Source of the DNA: an uncultured Acidobacteriia bacterium | Lineage (GTDB): Bacteria; Acidobacteriota; Terriglobia; Bryobacterales; Bryobacteraceae | DNA length: 48,443 nt | Direction of reading: 5' to 3' | NCBI GenBank assembly: GCA_903892565.1 | Contig: CAITIX010000202.1 | Location: 1-48,443, forward strand | Translations under genes and position numbers: made by a program | The notes under the pieces: model-generated | The model's input: only the letters and a program-made list of their open reading frames with translations | Databases searched by the model: none | What the model was told of the DNA's origin: nothing | Shown: positions 17,318-25,405 of the stretch, in pieces | Position numbering within the stretch: position 1 is the stretch's first letter | Layout of the letters: every line of letters begins with the position of its first letter

Positions 17318-17704
17318 ATGACAAAAAGTGAATTGAAGAAATTTAGAGAAACATTGGAGGCGAAGCAGGCTGAGTTGGAGCTGTTCGTACGAAATCGCGA
17401 AGGAATCGCGATCGAAAAAAGCCCCGATGCTTTAGACGAAGTTCAACATGCGGCCGAGCGCGAGCTCGCCATCCGCAACCTGGATCGCGAATCGCAACTG
17501 CTCCGCAACGTGCGGGCGGCATTGCGTCGCATCGAGGAAGGCGCGTTCGGCGTGTGCCTGCACTGCGAAGAAGATATCAGCCCTAAGCGGCTGGCGGCCG
17601 TGCCGTGGACTCCCTTCTGCATTCAGTGCCAGGAGATTGCTGACCGCAACCAGAGCGGCGAAGGATCGGAAAGCCTCGAGGAACTGCTGGTTCCCGCAGC
17701 TTAA
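17318..17704 (+). CDS. DksA/TraR-family zinc-finger protein
   Basis: A 128-residue protein with an N-terminal coiled coil (about 1-75) and a C4 zinc finger formed by C80, C83, C101 and C104 (VCLHC and FCIQC). DksA-type proteins enter the RNA polymerase secondary channel and modulate transcription, often with ppGpp. The coiled-coil tip has SPDALDE rather than the DxxDxA of E. coli DksA, so the exact role is uncertain; general stress or sporulation-type TraR homologues look similar. The leader carries tandem repeats and a palindrome, and a hairpin with a T-run follows the gene. Confidence 0.85.
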   Translation: MTKSELKKFRETLEAKQAELELFVRNREGIAIEKSPDALDEVQHAAERELAIRNLDRESQLLRNVRAALRRIEEGAFGVCLHCEEDISPKRLAAVPWTPFCIQCQEIADRNQSGEGSESLEELLVPAA

Positions 17705-17758
17705 TTTCGATCGGTCGTTTCTTCGATCGATTCGTTTCTCTGTTCCCCGAATCTCCGC

Positions 17759-17806
17759 GGGCGCGGGCCTCACCAAGTGGTGGAGCTCCGCGCCCTGCGT
17801 GTTTTT
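17759..17806 (+). terminator. probable intrinsic terminator after DksA-like gene
   Basis: GGGCGCGG (17759-17766) pairs with CCGCGCCC (17788-17795), with an inner CACCA/TGGTG stem. A run of five T lies about six bases further on (TGCGTGTTTTT). It lies between converging genes ending at 17704 and 17818. Confidence 0.6.
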
Positions 17807-17817
17807 GGCGGACGGAA

Positions 17818-18456
17818 TTATGCTTCGGCCGCGGTGTTCTTGATCTCGACGTAAGAGATCAATCGTCCGGCACTTTCTTTGTCGCGGCGGAAGGAATGAA
17901 AGTTCTCGGCGTCGCAGAAGGTGCAGCGCGCGATCACGTCGATGTGTGCGCCGTCTACTCCGGCATCCAGCAATTGCTGGCGATTCGCCGCCGCGAGATC
18001 GATGCAGCACTTGGCGGTGTGCCCGGCGGACTGCGCCGTGGGCGCGCCAAAGAACCGTGCCACGTCTGCGCCAACCTCGTAACAGCACTTCCCGATGCCC
18101 GGTCCGATAGCCGCACGCACGTTCTTCGCGTCAGCCTGCATCTCCCGCAGAGTTTCCCTGACGATCTGCGCAGCAGTGCCGCGCCATCCGGCGTGAACTG
18201 CGGCAACGCGGCGGGTCTTCACGTCCACGAGCAGCACAGGGTAGCAATCCGCCGTGCGGATGGAGACGCGTAGGCCCGCCTGATCGGTCACCAGCGCATC
18301 GCCTTCGCCCACCAGGCCCGCGTCGTGAGCCGCCAGTACCCTTGCGGAATGAATCTGCTTGAGGCTGGCCATGCCGTCTTGCGAGAGCGGCGCGGCGCGC
18401 GTGCCGAAGCCGTGACGGAGCCAGTCGATTTCGGAAAGTAGGGCGGAGTAAATCAT
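17818..18456 (-). CDS. pgeF: PgeF/YfiH multicopper-oxidase-like purine nucleoside phosphorylase family protein
   Basis: A 212-residue cytoplasmic protein of the YfiH/PgeF (formerly laccase-domain) family. The catalytic metal site is intact: H36 in KQIHSARV, C71 in RTADCYPVLL and H88 in VHAGWRGT, plus the GPGIGKCCYEVG block. Family members have been reported to act on purine nucleosides or to edit peptidoglycan precursors; which applies here cannot be told. It lies alone on the minus strand, 103 bases from the divergent kinase gene, and converges with the DksA-like gene. Confidence 0.9.
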   Translation of the reverse strand: MIYSALLSEIDWLRHGFGTRAAPLSQDGMASLKQIHSARVLAAHDAGLVGEGDALVTDQAGLRVSIRTADCYPVLLVDVKTRRVAAVHAGWRGTAAQIVRETLREMQADAKNVRAAIGPGIGKCCYEVGADVARFFGAPTAQSAGHTAKCCIDLAAANRQQLLDAGVDGAHIDVIARCTFCDAENFHSFRRDKESAGRLISYVEIKNTAAEA

Positions 18457-18559
18457 TGCGGTTCGAGCAATCGTGTGCTGCCTTCTCAGTGTATCGAGCC
18501 CGATGCATCCGTTTTACAAGGGCGTCCTCCTGCGGTTGGGGTAGAATCATTGGGACACT

Positions 18560-21232
18560 ATGCCGCTCCCTCTCGGCGCGAAAATAGGGCCGTATCTTAT
18601 CCTTTCAGAGCTCGGCGCCGGAGGAATGGGCGAGGTGTATCGCGGACGCGATACCAAGCTCGATCGCGAGGTCGCGATCAAAGTCCTGCCGGCCTCAGTG
18701 GCACGCGATCCCGAACGGCTCGCGCGATTTGAACGCGAAGCGAAAGTGCTCGCGTCGCTGAATCATCCGAACATTGCGCAGATCTACGGCGTGCAGGAGG
18801 CCGAGGGATATCAAGCGCTCGTGATGGAACTCGTGCCCGGGCAAACGCTCGCGGCTCATATCGAGACCGGCGCGATTCCCTTGGACGAAAGCCTTCGTCT
18901 CGCCGGTCAGATGGTGGAAGCGCTTAGCGCTGCGCACGAGAAGGGCATCACGCATCGCGATTTCAAACCGGCGAATGTGATGATCACGCCCGAGGGCGTC
19001 GTCAAGGTTTTGGATTTCGGATTAGCCGCGGTGTCGCAACCGAATGACGCGCCCACGGGCACAAATGTCGCGACGCTGACCATGTCGCCGACCAGCGCGG
19101 GGATGATCATGGGCACGGCTCCGTACATGAGCCCCGAGCAAGCTCGCGGCAATCAAGCCGACCGGCGCTCTGATATTTTCTCCTTCGGGGTGGTGTTGTA
19201 TGAAATGCTAACGGGCAAGCAGCTCTTCCACGGCGAAACGGTGTCCGATATTTTGGCGAGCGTGTTGAAGGACGCTCCGAATCTGGACGACGTCCCCGAG
19301 CAAGTGCGTCCGCTGCTGCAGCGATGTTTGCAAAAAGATCCGCGCAAGAGGCTGCAATCCATCGGCGATTGGGATTTGCTGCTGGCCATTGGATCGGGTG
19401 CGAGTGGGTTGGGTGTGCAGGCCGCCGTGTCCGCTCCTTCACAGTCGCGGTTCGGTGCTGTGATCTTGGTGGCGGCACTCGCAACGCTCGCGGCCGTTGG
19501 GCTCGCATTTATCCACTTCCGCGAAACGCCTCCCGAGCAGCGGAGGCTGAATCTTTCAGTACTGCCCTCCGATGGGACGACATTCGACTTCTCCAACTTT
19601 GCCCTCCCAGCGCTGTCTCCCGATGGAACACGGATGGTGTTCGGCGCCAGAGGCGCCAGCGGAAGAACGCAACTATGGGTGCGTCGCATGGATTCGGGAA
19701 TCGCACAAGCGTTGCCCGGCACCGAAGATGGCTTCCTGCCGTTCTGGTCTCCGGATAGCCAGTACATCGGCTTTTGTTCGGGACTCGGGCTCAAGAAGAT
19801 TGACATAGCCGGTGGGCCGCCTATTGCACTTGCGAATCTTCCTGCTCCTTTGCGAGGGGGGACGTGGAGCCATCAAGGCGTCATTATCTATTCGGTCAAT
19901 GGGCCGAACGGGCTGTTTCAGATTCCCGCAGCGGGCGGGACTCCGACGTCAGCCACTTCCTTCGATGCCGTCAAGGAGCAAACGGGGCACCGATTCCCTT
20001 GGTTTCTGCCGGACGGCCGACATTTTCTATACATTTCCTCGCGAACGGGAGACATTCCCGTGCTGGTGGGATCGCTCGATGATCCCAAGAGCCCGGGCAA
20101 ACAGCTGGCACTGGCCAATTCCAATGCGATCTATTCGGATGGCCAATTACTGTATCTTCGCGAAAGCACTCTCATGGCTCAGCCTTTTGATCCGGTGAAG
20201 CTGGTCACCACAGGGGAAGCCAAGCCGATCGCGGAGGGTGTCAACACCTATATGCAGCCCTCGCGCGTAGCGGGCATGACGGTCTCGGCAACAGGACTTC
20301 TGGCGATTGAGACCGGCGTTGGCGCAAACATGGCGCGTTCCCAGTTGGTTTGGATGGATCGCAGCGGTAAGTCGCTGGGAGCGGTGGGAGACTTCGCGCA
20401 GATGGCCGGTGGCGGAATTGTCGATAGTCTGGAGCTATCTCCCGATCAAAAGTCTTTGGCTGTTGCTCTCGGTGCCAACGGCGGCGCCAATATATGGATC
20501 GTCGATCTTGCGCGGGGCGTACCGACTAGATTCACTCTTACGCCGAATGCCTTTGAGTCAAGTCCGGTGTGGTCGACCGATGGTTCGACGCTGTTTTGGC
20601 ACAGCAATCGCAAAGAACAGATGTTCCGCAAAGCATCAAACGGCATCGGCACGGAACAGCCCGTCCTCGCGGCCAGCAACGCCAACGCATGGCCGACCAG
20701 TGTTTCGCCCGATGGTAAGTTTCTCCTGTATTCGTCAAGGGGCGGCGGAACACGTGGCGCCCTGATCTGGCCGCTGGAACAATCGGGAGACGGAAAATCG
20801 CAGCAGCTTGCCTCGGGAACCGCGGCACAGGCTCGTTTCTCTCCCGACGGGAAATGGGTTGTTTACCAATCCGTGGAAACGGGGTTAAGCGAAATCTACG
20901 CGGCGCCGTTTCCCGGTCCAGGCGGAGAACGGCCGATCTCAACGGGCGGCGGATACTCGCCGCGCTGGCGGCGGGACGGCAAAGAGATCTTCTACTCAAC
21001 GGCAGACAACCACCTGGTAGCGACGGAAGTGGCGGAGCGAAACGGTACGCTGGAGATCGGAAAGACCCAGGTACTGTTCGGTGGCATGCCGAAAGGTGGA
21101 GTCTCAAACCAGGTCTATTACGACGTCAGTGCCGATGGGAAGAAGTTCATCGTCACACAGGGCGACACGCGGGATATTATCGCGACGCCTGTTACGGTGA
21201 TCCAGAACTGGACCGCGGGGTTGAAGAAATAG
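18560..21232 (+). CDS. serine/threonine protein kinase with C-terminal TolB-like propeller
   Basis: An 890-residue membrane kinase. The Hanks-type domain spans about residues 8-270 with the Gly loop GAGGMGEVY, the catalytic Lys in VAIKVLP, HRDFKPANV (F in place of the common L), DFGLAA and APYMSPEQA. One transmembrane helix follows (about 297-320), then a TolB/WD40-like beta-propeller whose blades show repeated SPDG motifs (LSPDGT, VSPDGK, FSPDGK). This architecture is common in Acidobacteriota and suggests external ligand sensing with cytoplasmic phosphorylation. The codons just before the membrane helix are a near-copy of half of an intergenic palindrome in this window (19431-19460). Confidence 0.93.
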   Translation: MPLPLGAKIGPYLILSELGAGGMGEVYRGRDTKLDREVAIKVLPASVARDPERLARFEREAKVLASLNHPNIAQIYGVQEAEGYQALVMELVPGQTLAAHIETGAIPLDESLRLAGQMVEALSAAHEKGITHRDFKPANVMITPEGVVKVLDFGLAAVSQPNDAPTGTNVATLTMSPTSAGMIMGTAPYMSPEQARGNQADRRSDIFSFGVVLYEMLTGKQLFHGETVSDILASVLKDAPNLDDVPEQVRPLLQRCLQKDPRKRLQSIGDWDLLLAIGSGASGLGVQAAVSAPSQSRFGAVILVAALATLAAVGLAFIHFRETPPEQRRLNLSVLPSDGTTFDFSNFALPALSPDGTRMVFGARGASGRTQLWVRRMDSGIAQALPGTEDGFLPFWSPDSQYIGFCSGLGLKKIDIAGGPPIALANLPAPLRGGTWSHQGVIIYSVNGPNGLFQIPAAGGTPTSATSFDAVKEQTGHRFPWFLPDGRHFLYISSRTGDIPVLVGSLDDPKSPGKQLALANSNAIYSDGQLLYLRESTLMAQPFDPVKLVTTGEAKPIAEGVNTYMQPSRVAGMTVSATGLLAIETGVGANMARSQLVWMDRSGKSLGAVGDFAQMAGGGIVDSLELSPDQKSLAVALGANGGANIWIVDLARGVPTRFTLTPNAFESSPVWSTDGSTLFWHSNRKEQMFRKASNGIGTEQPVLAASNANAWPTSVSPDGKFLLYSSRGGGTRGALIWPLEQSGDGKSQQLASGTAAQARFSPDGKWVVYQSVETGLSEIYAAPFPGPGGERPISTGGGYSPRWRRDGKEIFYSTADNHLVATEVAERNGTLEIGKTQVLFGGMPKGGVSNQVYYDVSADGKKFIVTQGDTRDIIATPVTVIQNWTAGLKK
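19431..19460 (+). repeat. half-copy of dispersed palindrome inside kinase gene
   Basis: This 30-bp stretch matches the left arm at 37821-37850 at about 27 of 30 positions and the arm at 11552-11581 at about 25 of 30. It is in frame and encodes part of SAPSQSRFGAV, ending at the start of the transmembrane helix. No second inverted arm is seen. Confidence 0.7.
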
Positions 21233-21242
21233 CGCGTGCAGA

Positions 21243-21294
21243 ATCCCCGCCCTCACGGGACAGGGCTATAACCCCGCGGCGTCAGCCCGGGGAT
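21243..21294. repeat. 52-bp palindromic element
   Basis: The outer inverted repeat is ATCCCCG (21243-21249) and CGGGGAT (21288-21294). Inside, GCCCT and AGGGC (21249-21253 and 21262-21266) can pair. It starts ten bases after the kinase stop and might act as its terminator, though no T-run follows. Confidence 0.5.
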
Positions 21295-21348
21295 CATATA
21301 CGTACAGTGTGGCGCGGAAAGCCCCACTCGGGAAATAAGAGTTTCAGT

Positions 21349-21419
21349 GGAGCCCCATGCATTAGCTTGGGGCTTACACATTTTAAGTTTCTAAGCCCCA
21401 CGCTCACGCATGGGGCTCC
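21349..21419. repeat. 71-bp long hairpin element
   Basis: The 28-bp arms 21349-21376 and 21392-21419 match at 25 positions when one is inverted. The outer 12 bp (GGAGCCCCATGC / GCATGGGGCTCC) are perfect, and the loop is 15 AT-rich bases. The length is far beyond a usual terminator. Confidence 0.8.
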
Positions 21420-21460
21420 GCGAACCGAGCTGACGCGCAAAGTACCGGTGAAGTAGGCTT

Positions 21461-21570
21461 GTGGCGCACGGCCGTGCCGTGTTCACACTCGTGTAAACGC
21501 CTGGCGTCTTGTGAAAATCAGCCGGGCGTTCCGATGAGTCGGGACGCGGCACGCTGGGAGCGTGCGCCAC
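21461..21570. mobile_element. 110-bp palindromic element interrupting hicA
   Basis: GTGGCGCACG (21461-21470) and CGTGCGCCAC (21561-21570) are perfect 10-bp inverted ends. Near the right end, GCACGCT-GGG-AGCGTGC (21549-21565) makes an alternative hairpin that can extend with GGGACG/CGTCC to 21541-21574. The right end lies where a HicA-like reading frame stops resembling its family, so the element appears inserted. It is too short to encode a transposase and would need one in trans. No target-site duplication was identified. Confidence 0.55.
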
Positions 21571-21683
21571 GTCCTCAAGCTGGCTGGCGTTGCCGGATTA
21601 AAGTAGACGTCGTGCCGTCCGCCGCCGCGCCTCAAAATGCAACCAGCGCCTTCCAGGGACCGCACGAATTCGCGGCGCTTCAG
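21571..21683 (-). pseudogene. hicA: truncated HicA toxin remnant
   Basis: After the hicB stop the minus strand reads KRREFVRSLEGAGC then RRGGGRHDVYFNPAT, matching the N-terminal two thirds of HicA mRNA interferases, including the conserved His. The family's following VPRH-type strand and C-terminal helix are missing; the frame instead runs into the 110-bp palindrome and ends at 21483. The first codon would be CTG, overlapping the hicB TGA. Loss of the C-terminal half suggests an inactive toxin. Confidence 0.6.
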
Positions 21684-21904
21684 GCTGTGATTTCGATCTC
21701 TTTCGTCTCGAACCCGGGGGCTTCGGGAGACGGCTGCTCTTCCAGCATCAAGAGATACGCGTCGCGGAGGTTGTCTTCCAGTTCTACCAAAGTGGCTCCC
21801 TGGCTGAACACGCCCGGTACATGAGGAAGCCGGCCGACGTACCAATCGCCGTCTTTCCAATATTCCATGCGAAAACGCAAGGCTTGCGACATCACCCTCA
21901 TCAT
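21680..21904 (-). CDS. hicB: HicB-family antitoxin
   Basis: A 74-residue protein matching the HicB-like N-terminal fold: FRMEYWKDGDWYVGRLPHVPG, then SQGATLVELEDNLRDAYLLML. HicB partners normally bind and neutralise HicA. No clear C-terminal DNA-binding domain is present, as in other short HicB proteins. It overlaps the hicA remnant by four bases (CTGA), the usual hicBA coupling, so this is an intact antitoxin with a damaged toxin. Starts at Met1 or Met5 are equally plausible. Confidence 0.8.
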   Translation of the reverse strand: MMRVMSQALRFRMEYWKDGDWYVGRLPHVPGVFSQGATLVELEDNLRDAYLLMLEEQPSPEAPGFETKEIEITA

Positions 21905-21928
21905 AACGCGCCGAGACGCCGCCGGAAA

Positions 21929-23281
21929 CTACTTGCTCTCAAGCAGGAACGTGGGAGCCAAGCCGGACAGCGTCGTGAAGCCGGAGGTTCCCGCGACACT
22001 CAGCCAGCTGGAAACGCCGTGGATCTTGCCGCCGAGCGAATGCGGATGCATTTCGACATGCATGTCTTTCATCACGAGGCTGCCGTACTGGAACAGCGGG
22101 AATACGGCGCGCGCGGTGTCGGTGGTTTCCTGAATCACGTAGGGATTGCGCATGGCCTGGCGCAGGGCCTTCTCCCAACCAAGTTCGTCGGTATCGGCGC
22201 CACGGAAGGTTTGCAGATCCGTGGCGTCGCTGTTGGGCTTCAGCACCAGCTTGGTGCGATGCTTCATGGCGTATTCGGGAAGATCGATGGTGCGGCCGTT
22301 GTGCGTCGTTTTGGCCGCCTGCACCAGGCGCGTCCAGGGGATGAAATCCTTGATCGCTTTGCGTTCGGCAGCCGGGAACTTCGCGGTGAACGTTTCGTCT
22401 GTAAGCAGGTCGAAGATCGCACGCTTGGCCAACGACTCGCTGCGGAAATTATTGATTACGCAGACGGCGCGTTCTTTGTAGGCGCGCACCAGCGGATGGT
22501 TCAGGTCGAAGCGCACCAGGAATTCCTGCAGACGCAGCGCGCGATAGACGATGTCGATCTGGAGCTCGCCGTGACGCAATACGCCGTTGCGATACTCCAC
22601 GTGTTCGGGGGCGATCAGATTCGCCGTCAGGCCCTCTTTGCGGAAGAACTCGAGCAGCAAGGCGTTCTCGCTGGCCTCGGCCGGTTGAAACGGCGGACGG
22701 GATTCGATGATTGCGATGGACGGCTTCTTCTGCTTGCCGCCGAATTCTTTGTAAGCCTTCAGGATCCCCTGCAGTAAGAACTTGCTGCCGGCGAGCTTCG
22801 TCAGTTTGTATTTCTTGCGGAATTCCTTTACGGGAGGCGCGTCGTAATAGACGTCTGCCATCAGATCGCTGTAAATGACGCTAGAGGGCGACGCCTCGCG
22901 ATATCCCAGGAAGCGCATGGCGCCGTTGTGGATGCTCGCATCGAGCACGCCGGTCATCGACAGAGGCGCGAATCCGGGATCGACCGCGGCCAGCATGCGT
23001 TCGGCCGGCAGCAGTTGCAGCCGCGCCATGTGTGCGGGCGAAGTTAAAACGATTTGCTCGGTGCGGCGGATGGCCGACAGAATGATGGCGTTCGCTTTCT
23101 CCAGCGCCGCATGATCGCGGCTCGAGACAAAGTGGGGACGCAGAACCGGAGACATCGGATGATTGGTGAGCTTGGCTGCGCGCAATTGCGCTTGCAGTTC
23201 TGCCGCCCAACCCAACTCAATGTAGGGTTCGTTCTCGATTAGTTTGTGGTAGCGGGCGATCGCCTCGGTCGCCAGGGTCAT
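21929..23281 (-). CDS. circularly permuted ATP-grasp-like protein
   Basis: A 450-residue cytoplasmic protein without signal or membrane segments. The segment IDIVYRALRLQEFL, then NNFRSESLAKRAIFDLL, then LVLKPNSDATDL resembles the order of motifs in circularly permuted ATP-grasp enzymes, which ligate carboxylates to amines using ATP; NPYVIQE would be a late motif. Those enzymes often sit with alpha-E or transglutaminase genes, none of which is here, so the substrate is unknown. The fold call rests on motif resemblance only. It lies 25 bases upstream of hicB on the same strand. Confidence 0.5.
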   Translation of the reverse strand: MTLATEAIARYHKLIENEPYIELGWAAELQAQLRAAKLTNHPMSPVLRPHFVSSRDHAALEKANAIILSAIRRTEQIVLTSPAHMARLQLLPAERMLAAVDPGFAPLSMTGVLDASIHNGAMRFLGYREASPSSVIYSDLMADVYYDAPPVKEFRKKYKLTKLAGSKFLLQGILKAYKEFGGKQKKPSIAIIESRPPFQPAEASENALLLEFFRKEGLTANLIAPEHVEYRNGVLRHGELQIDIVYRALRLQEFLVRFDLNHPLVRAYKERAVCVINNFRSESLAKRAIFDLLTDETFTAKFPAAERKAIKDFIPWTRLVQAAKTTHNGRTIDLPEYAMKHRTKLVLKPNSDATDLQTFRGADTDELGWEKALRQAMRNPYVIQETTDTARAVFPLFQYGSLVMKDMHVEMHPHSLGGKIHGVSSWLSVAGTSGFTTLSGLAPTFLLESK

Positions 23282-23426
23282 GTGCGTTGACCGTTAGTAT
23301 TACACAGGGAATCAAGGTTTGGAAAGCGAAACCTAAGAGAAATATGCAATTATGTTATTGAAAAAGAATAACTTGTTCTGCGGAAAGAAAATTTACAGAG
23401 GTGTTATCTAGAAGGGCTCGAACGCG

Positions 23427-23461
23427 GGAAGCCCCCAGATCTGGTAGGTCTGGGGGCTTCC
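23427..23461 (-). terminator. strong hairpin after typA
   Basis: A perfect 13-bp inverted repeat, GGAAGCCCCCAGA (23427-23439) with TCTGGGGGCTTCC (23449-23461), has a nine-base loop. It starts 14 bases past the typA stop on the minus strand. No U-tract follows in that direction, so it may be a weak or factor-assisted terminator or a 3' stabiliser. Confidence 0.55.
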
Positions 23462-23475
23462 GAGGTGGGTCTAAT

Positions 23476-25269
23476 TTATCGCTGATTCTGCTTCAGGATC
23501 TTTTTGCGCAAGCGAATCGATTGCGGAGTGACTTCGACTAATTCATCGTCGCGGATGAATTCCAGTGCCTGTTCCAGATTGAGTAAACGAGGTGGCACTA
23601 GGCGAATCGCTTCATCGGCGCTCGAGGCTCGCATATTGGTGAGCTTCTTTTCCTTGACGATGTTGACGTCGAGATCGGCGTCGCGCGCGTTCTCTCCGAC
23701 GATCATGCCTTCGTAGACTTCCAGGCCCGAGCCCACGAACATATCGCCGCGTTCTTGAAGGTTGAAGAGCGCGTAGCCAGTGGTCTTGCCGGCGCGATCG
23801 GCAATGAGCGATCCCGTGGGACGCGACGAGATATCGCCCTGCCATTCCACATATCCGTGGAAGAGCGAGTTCATGATCGCGGTGCCCTTCGTATCTGTCA
23901 GCATTTCGCTGCGCAGACCGATCAAGCCGCGCGACGGAATCAGGAATTCCAGGCGCACACGGCCGGAGCCGTGGTTGATCATCTTCTCCATCTTGCCTTT
24001 GCGGGTGCCCAGCTTTTCGATCACCACGCCGACAAACGTATCCGGGCAATCGATTACCAGCAGTTCCTGCGGCTCGTGGGTCTTCCCGTTGATCTCTTTG
24101 GTCAGGATTTCCGGCTTGCCGACGGCCAGCTCGAAACCTTCGCGACGCATCATTTCGATGAGAATCGCCAGTTGCAGTTCGCCGCGTCCCATGACCTTGT
24201 ATGCGTCGGGTCCACCGGCCTCTTCCACCTTGATGGAAACGTTCGTGAGGAGTTCTTTATCCAAACGATCACGCAGATTGCGCGACGTCACGTACTGGCC
24301 TTCGCGTCCCGAAAACGGCGACGTATTAATGAAGAACGTCATCGCGATCGTGGGCTCGTCGATCTGGATGTGCGCCAGCGGTTGCGGATTATCAACGCTG
24401 GTTACGGTCTCGCCGATGGTGATGCCCTCGACGCCGGCAATCGCCAGGATGTCGCCAGGGCGCCCAATCGTTTCGTCCACACGCTTCAGGCCTTCGAACG
24501 AATAGAGCTTGGTGATCTTGGTCTTGTGCATCGTCCCGTTTAGCTTGGCGATGTTCACTTCGTCGTTCACGCGCAGCGTTCCGTTGAACACGCGGCCAAT
24601 GGCCAAACGGCCGAGGTAGTCGGAGTAATCGAGATTCGCCACCAGCATCTGTAGAATGGCGTCGGCATCGCCCGGCGGCGGGGGAATGTTCTTGATGATG
24701 CTTTCAAACAGCGGCTGCAGATTTTCGCTCGGATCTTCCGGCGTGAGCTTCGCGATACCCGCCTTGCCGTTCGTATAAATCACCGGGAAGCTGAGCTGAT
24801 CTTCGTGCGCATCGAGATCGATGAAGAGATCGTAGACCTCATTCAGCACTTCTTGAATGCGGGCGTCGGGACGGTCGATCTTATTGATGACCACGATCTG
24901 CGGCAGTTTCGCTTCGAGCGCCTTCGAGAGCACGTAGCGCGTCTGCGGCAGAGGGCCTTCGCTGGCATCGACCAAGAGCATCACGCCGTCGACGATCTTC
25001 AGCGCGCGTTCTACTTCGCCGCCGAAATCACTGTGGCCGGGGGTATCGATAATGTTGATCTTCGTCTCGCCGTAGCGGACGCCGGTGGCTTTCGCCAAAA
25101 TCGTGATGCCGCGCTCGCGTTCCAGATCGTTGGAATCCATGGCGCGCTCGGCGACTTCTTCGTTTGCGCGAAAAATGCCGCTCTGCTTGAGCATGGCGTC
25201 GACCAGCGTTGTCTTGCCATGATCGACGTGCGCAATGATGGCGATGTTTCGAATAGAGTTGTTGGACAT
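23476..25269 (-). CDS. typA: ribosome-associated GTPase TypA/BipA
   Basis: A 597-residue translational GTPase that binds the ribosome and aids assembly and stress adaptation. The N-terminal G domain shows [22 protein letters not shown] and [12 protein letters not shown]-like domains and the BipA-specific C-terminal domain ([13 protein letters not shown]) follow. Full length for the family. The start ATG at 25269 is well supported by the conserved [15 protein letters not shown] beginning. It is divergent from der, 136 bases away. Confidence 0.97.
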   Translation of the reverse strand: MSNNSIRNIAIIAHVDHGKTTLVDAMLKQSGIFRANEEVAERAMDSNDLERERGITILAKATGVRYGETKINIIDTPGHSDFGGEVERALKIVDGVMLLVDASEGPLPQTRYVLSKALEAKLPQIVVINKIDRPDARIQEVLNEVYDLFIDLDAHEDQLSFPVIYTNGKAGIAKLTPEDPSENLQPLFESIIKNIPPPPGDADAILQMLVANLDYSDYLGRLAIGRVFNGTLRVNDEVNIAKLNGTMHKTKITKLYSFEGLKRVDETIGRPGDILAIAGVEGITIGETVTSVDNPQPLAHIQIDEPTIAMTFFINTSPFSGREGQYVTSRNLRDRLDKELLTNVSIKVEEAGGPDAYKVMGRGELQLAILIEMMRREGFELAVGKPEILTKEINGKTHEPQELLVIDCPDTFVGVVIEKLGTRKGKMEKMINHGSGRVRLEFLIPSRGLIGLRSEMLTDTKGTAIMNSLFHGYVEWQGDISSRPTGSLIADRAGKTTGYALFNLQERGDMFVGSGLEVYEGMIVGENARDADLDVNIVKEKKLTNMRASSADEAIRLVPPRLLNLEQALEFIRDDELVEVTPQSIRLRKKILKQNQR

Positions 25270-25405
25270 TCGGGAAAAGGGGGAAGTCTTATTGTCGCAC
25301 GTTGTGGAGGCGGACCCGTGTTTTCCGTCGGCATCCCCGTTTTCTGTTTGTCACAAATTGGCTGATGCCGCTTGCGTGCGCCAATATACGCGATGATAGA
25401 GGTTA

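Larger units (their letters stand above)
21233..21679. other. non-coding stretch packed with palindromic elements
   Basis: About 450 bases between the kinase and hicB. It holds three palindromic elements in succession (21243-21294, 21349-21419, 21461-21570) and the remnant of hicA (21571-21683). Open frames crossing it are fragments with no family resemblance. Confidence 0.7.

Noticed and set aside
17818-18456. Laccase (polyphenol oxidase) function
   Set aside because: The family was once labelled so, but the motifs are those of YfiH/PgeF, now linked to purine nucleoside or peptidoglycan-related activity.
21821-22777. 318-codon plus-strand frame opposite the ATP-grasp-like gene
   Set aside because: No start context and no family motifs; the minus-strand frame has better composition and motif order.
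23427-23461. Another copy of the dispersed palindromes
   Set aside because: It has a simple 13-bp stem placed 14 bases after typA with no sequence shared with the other elements; a gene-end hairpin is the simpler reading.
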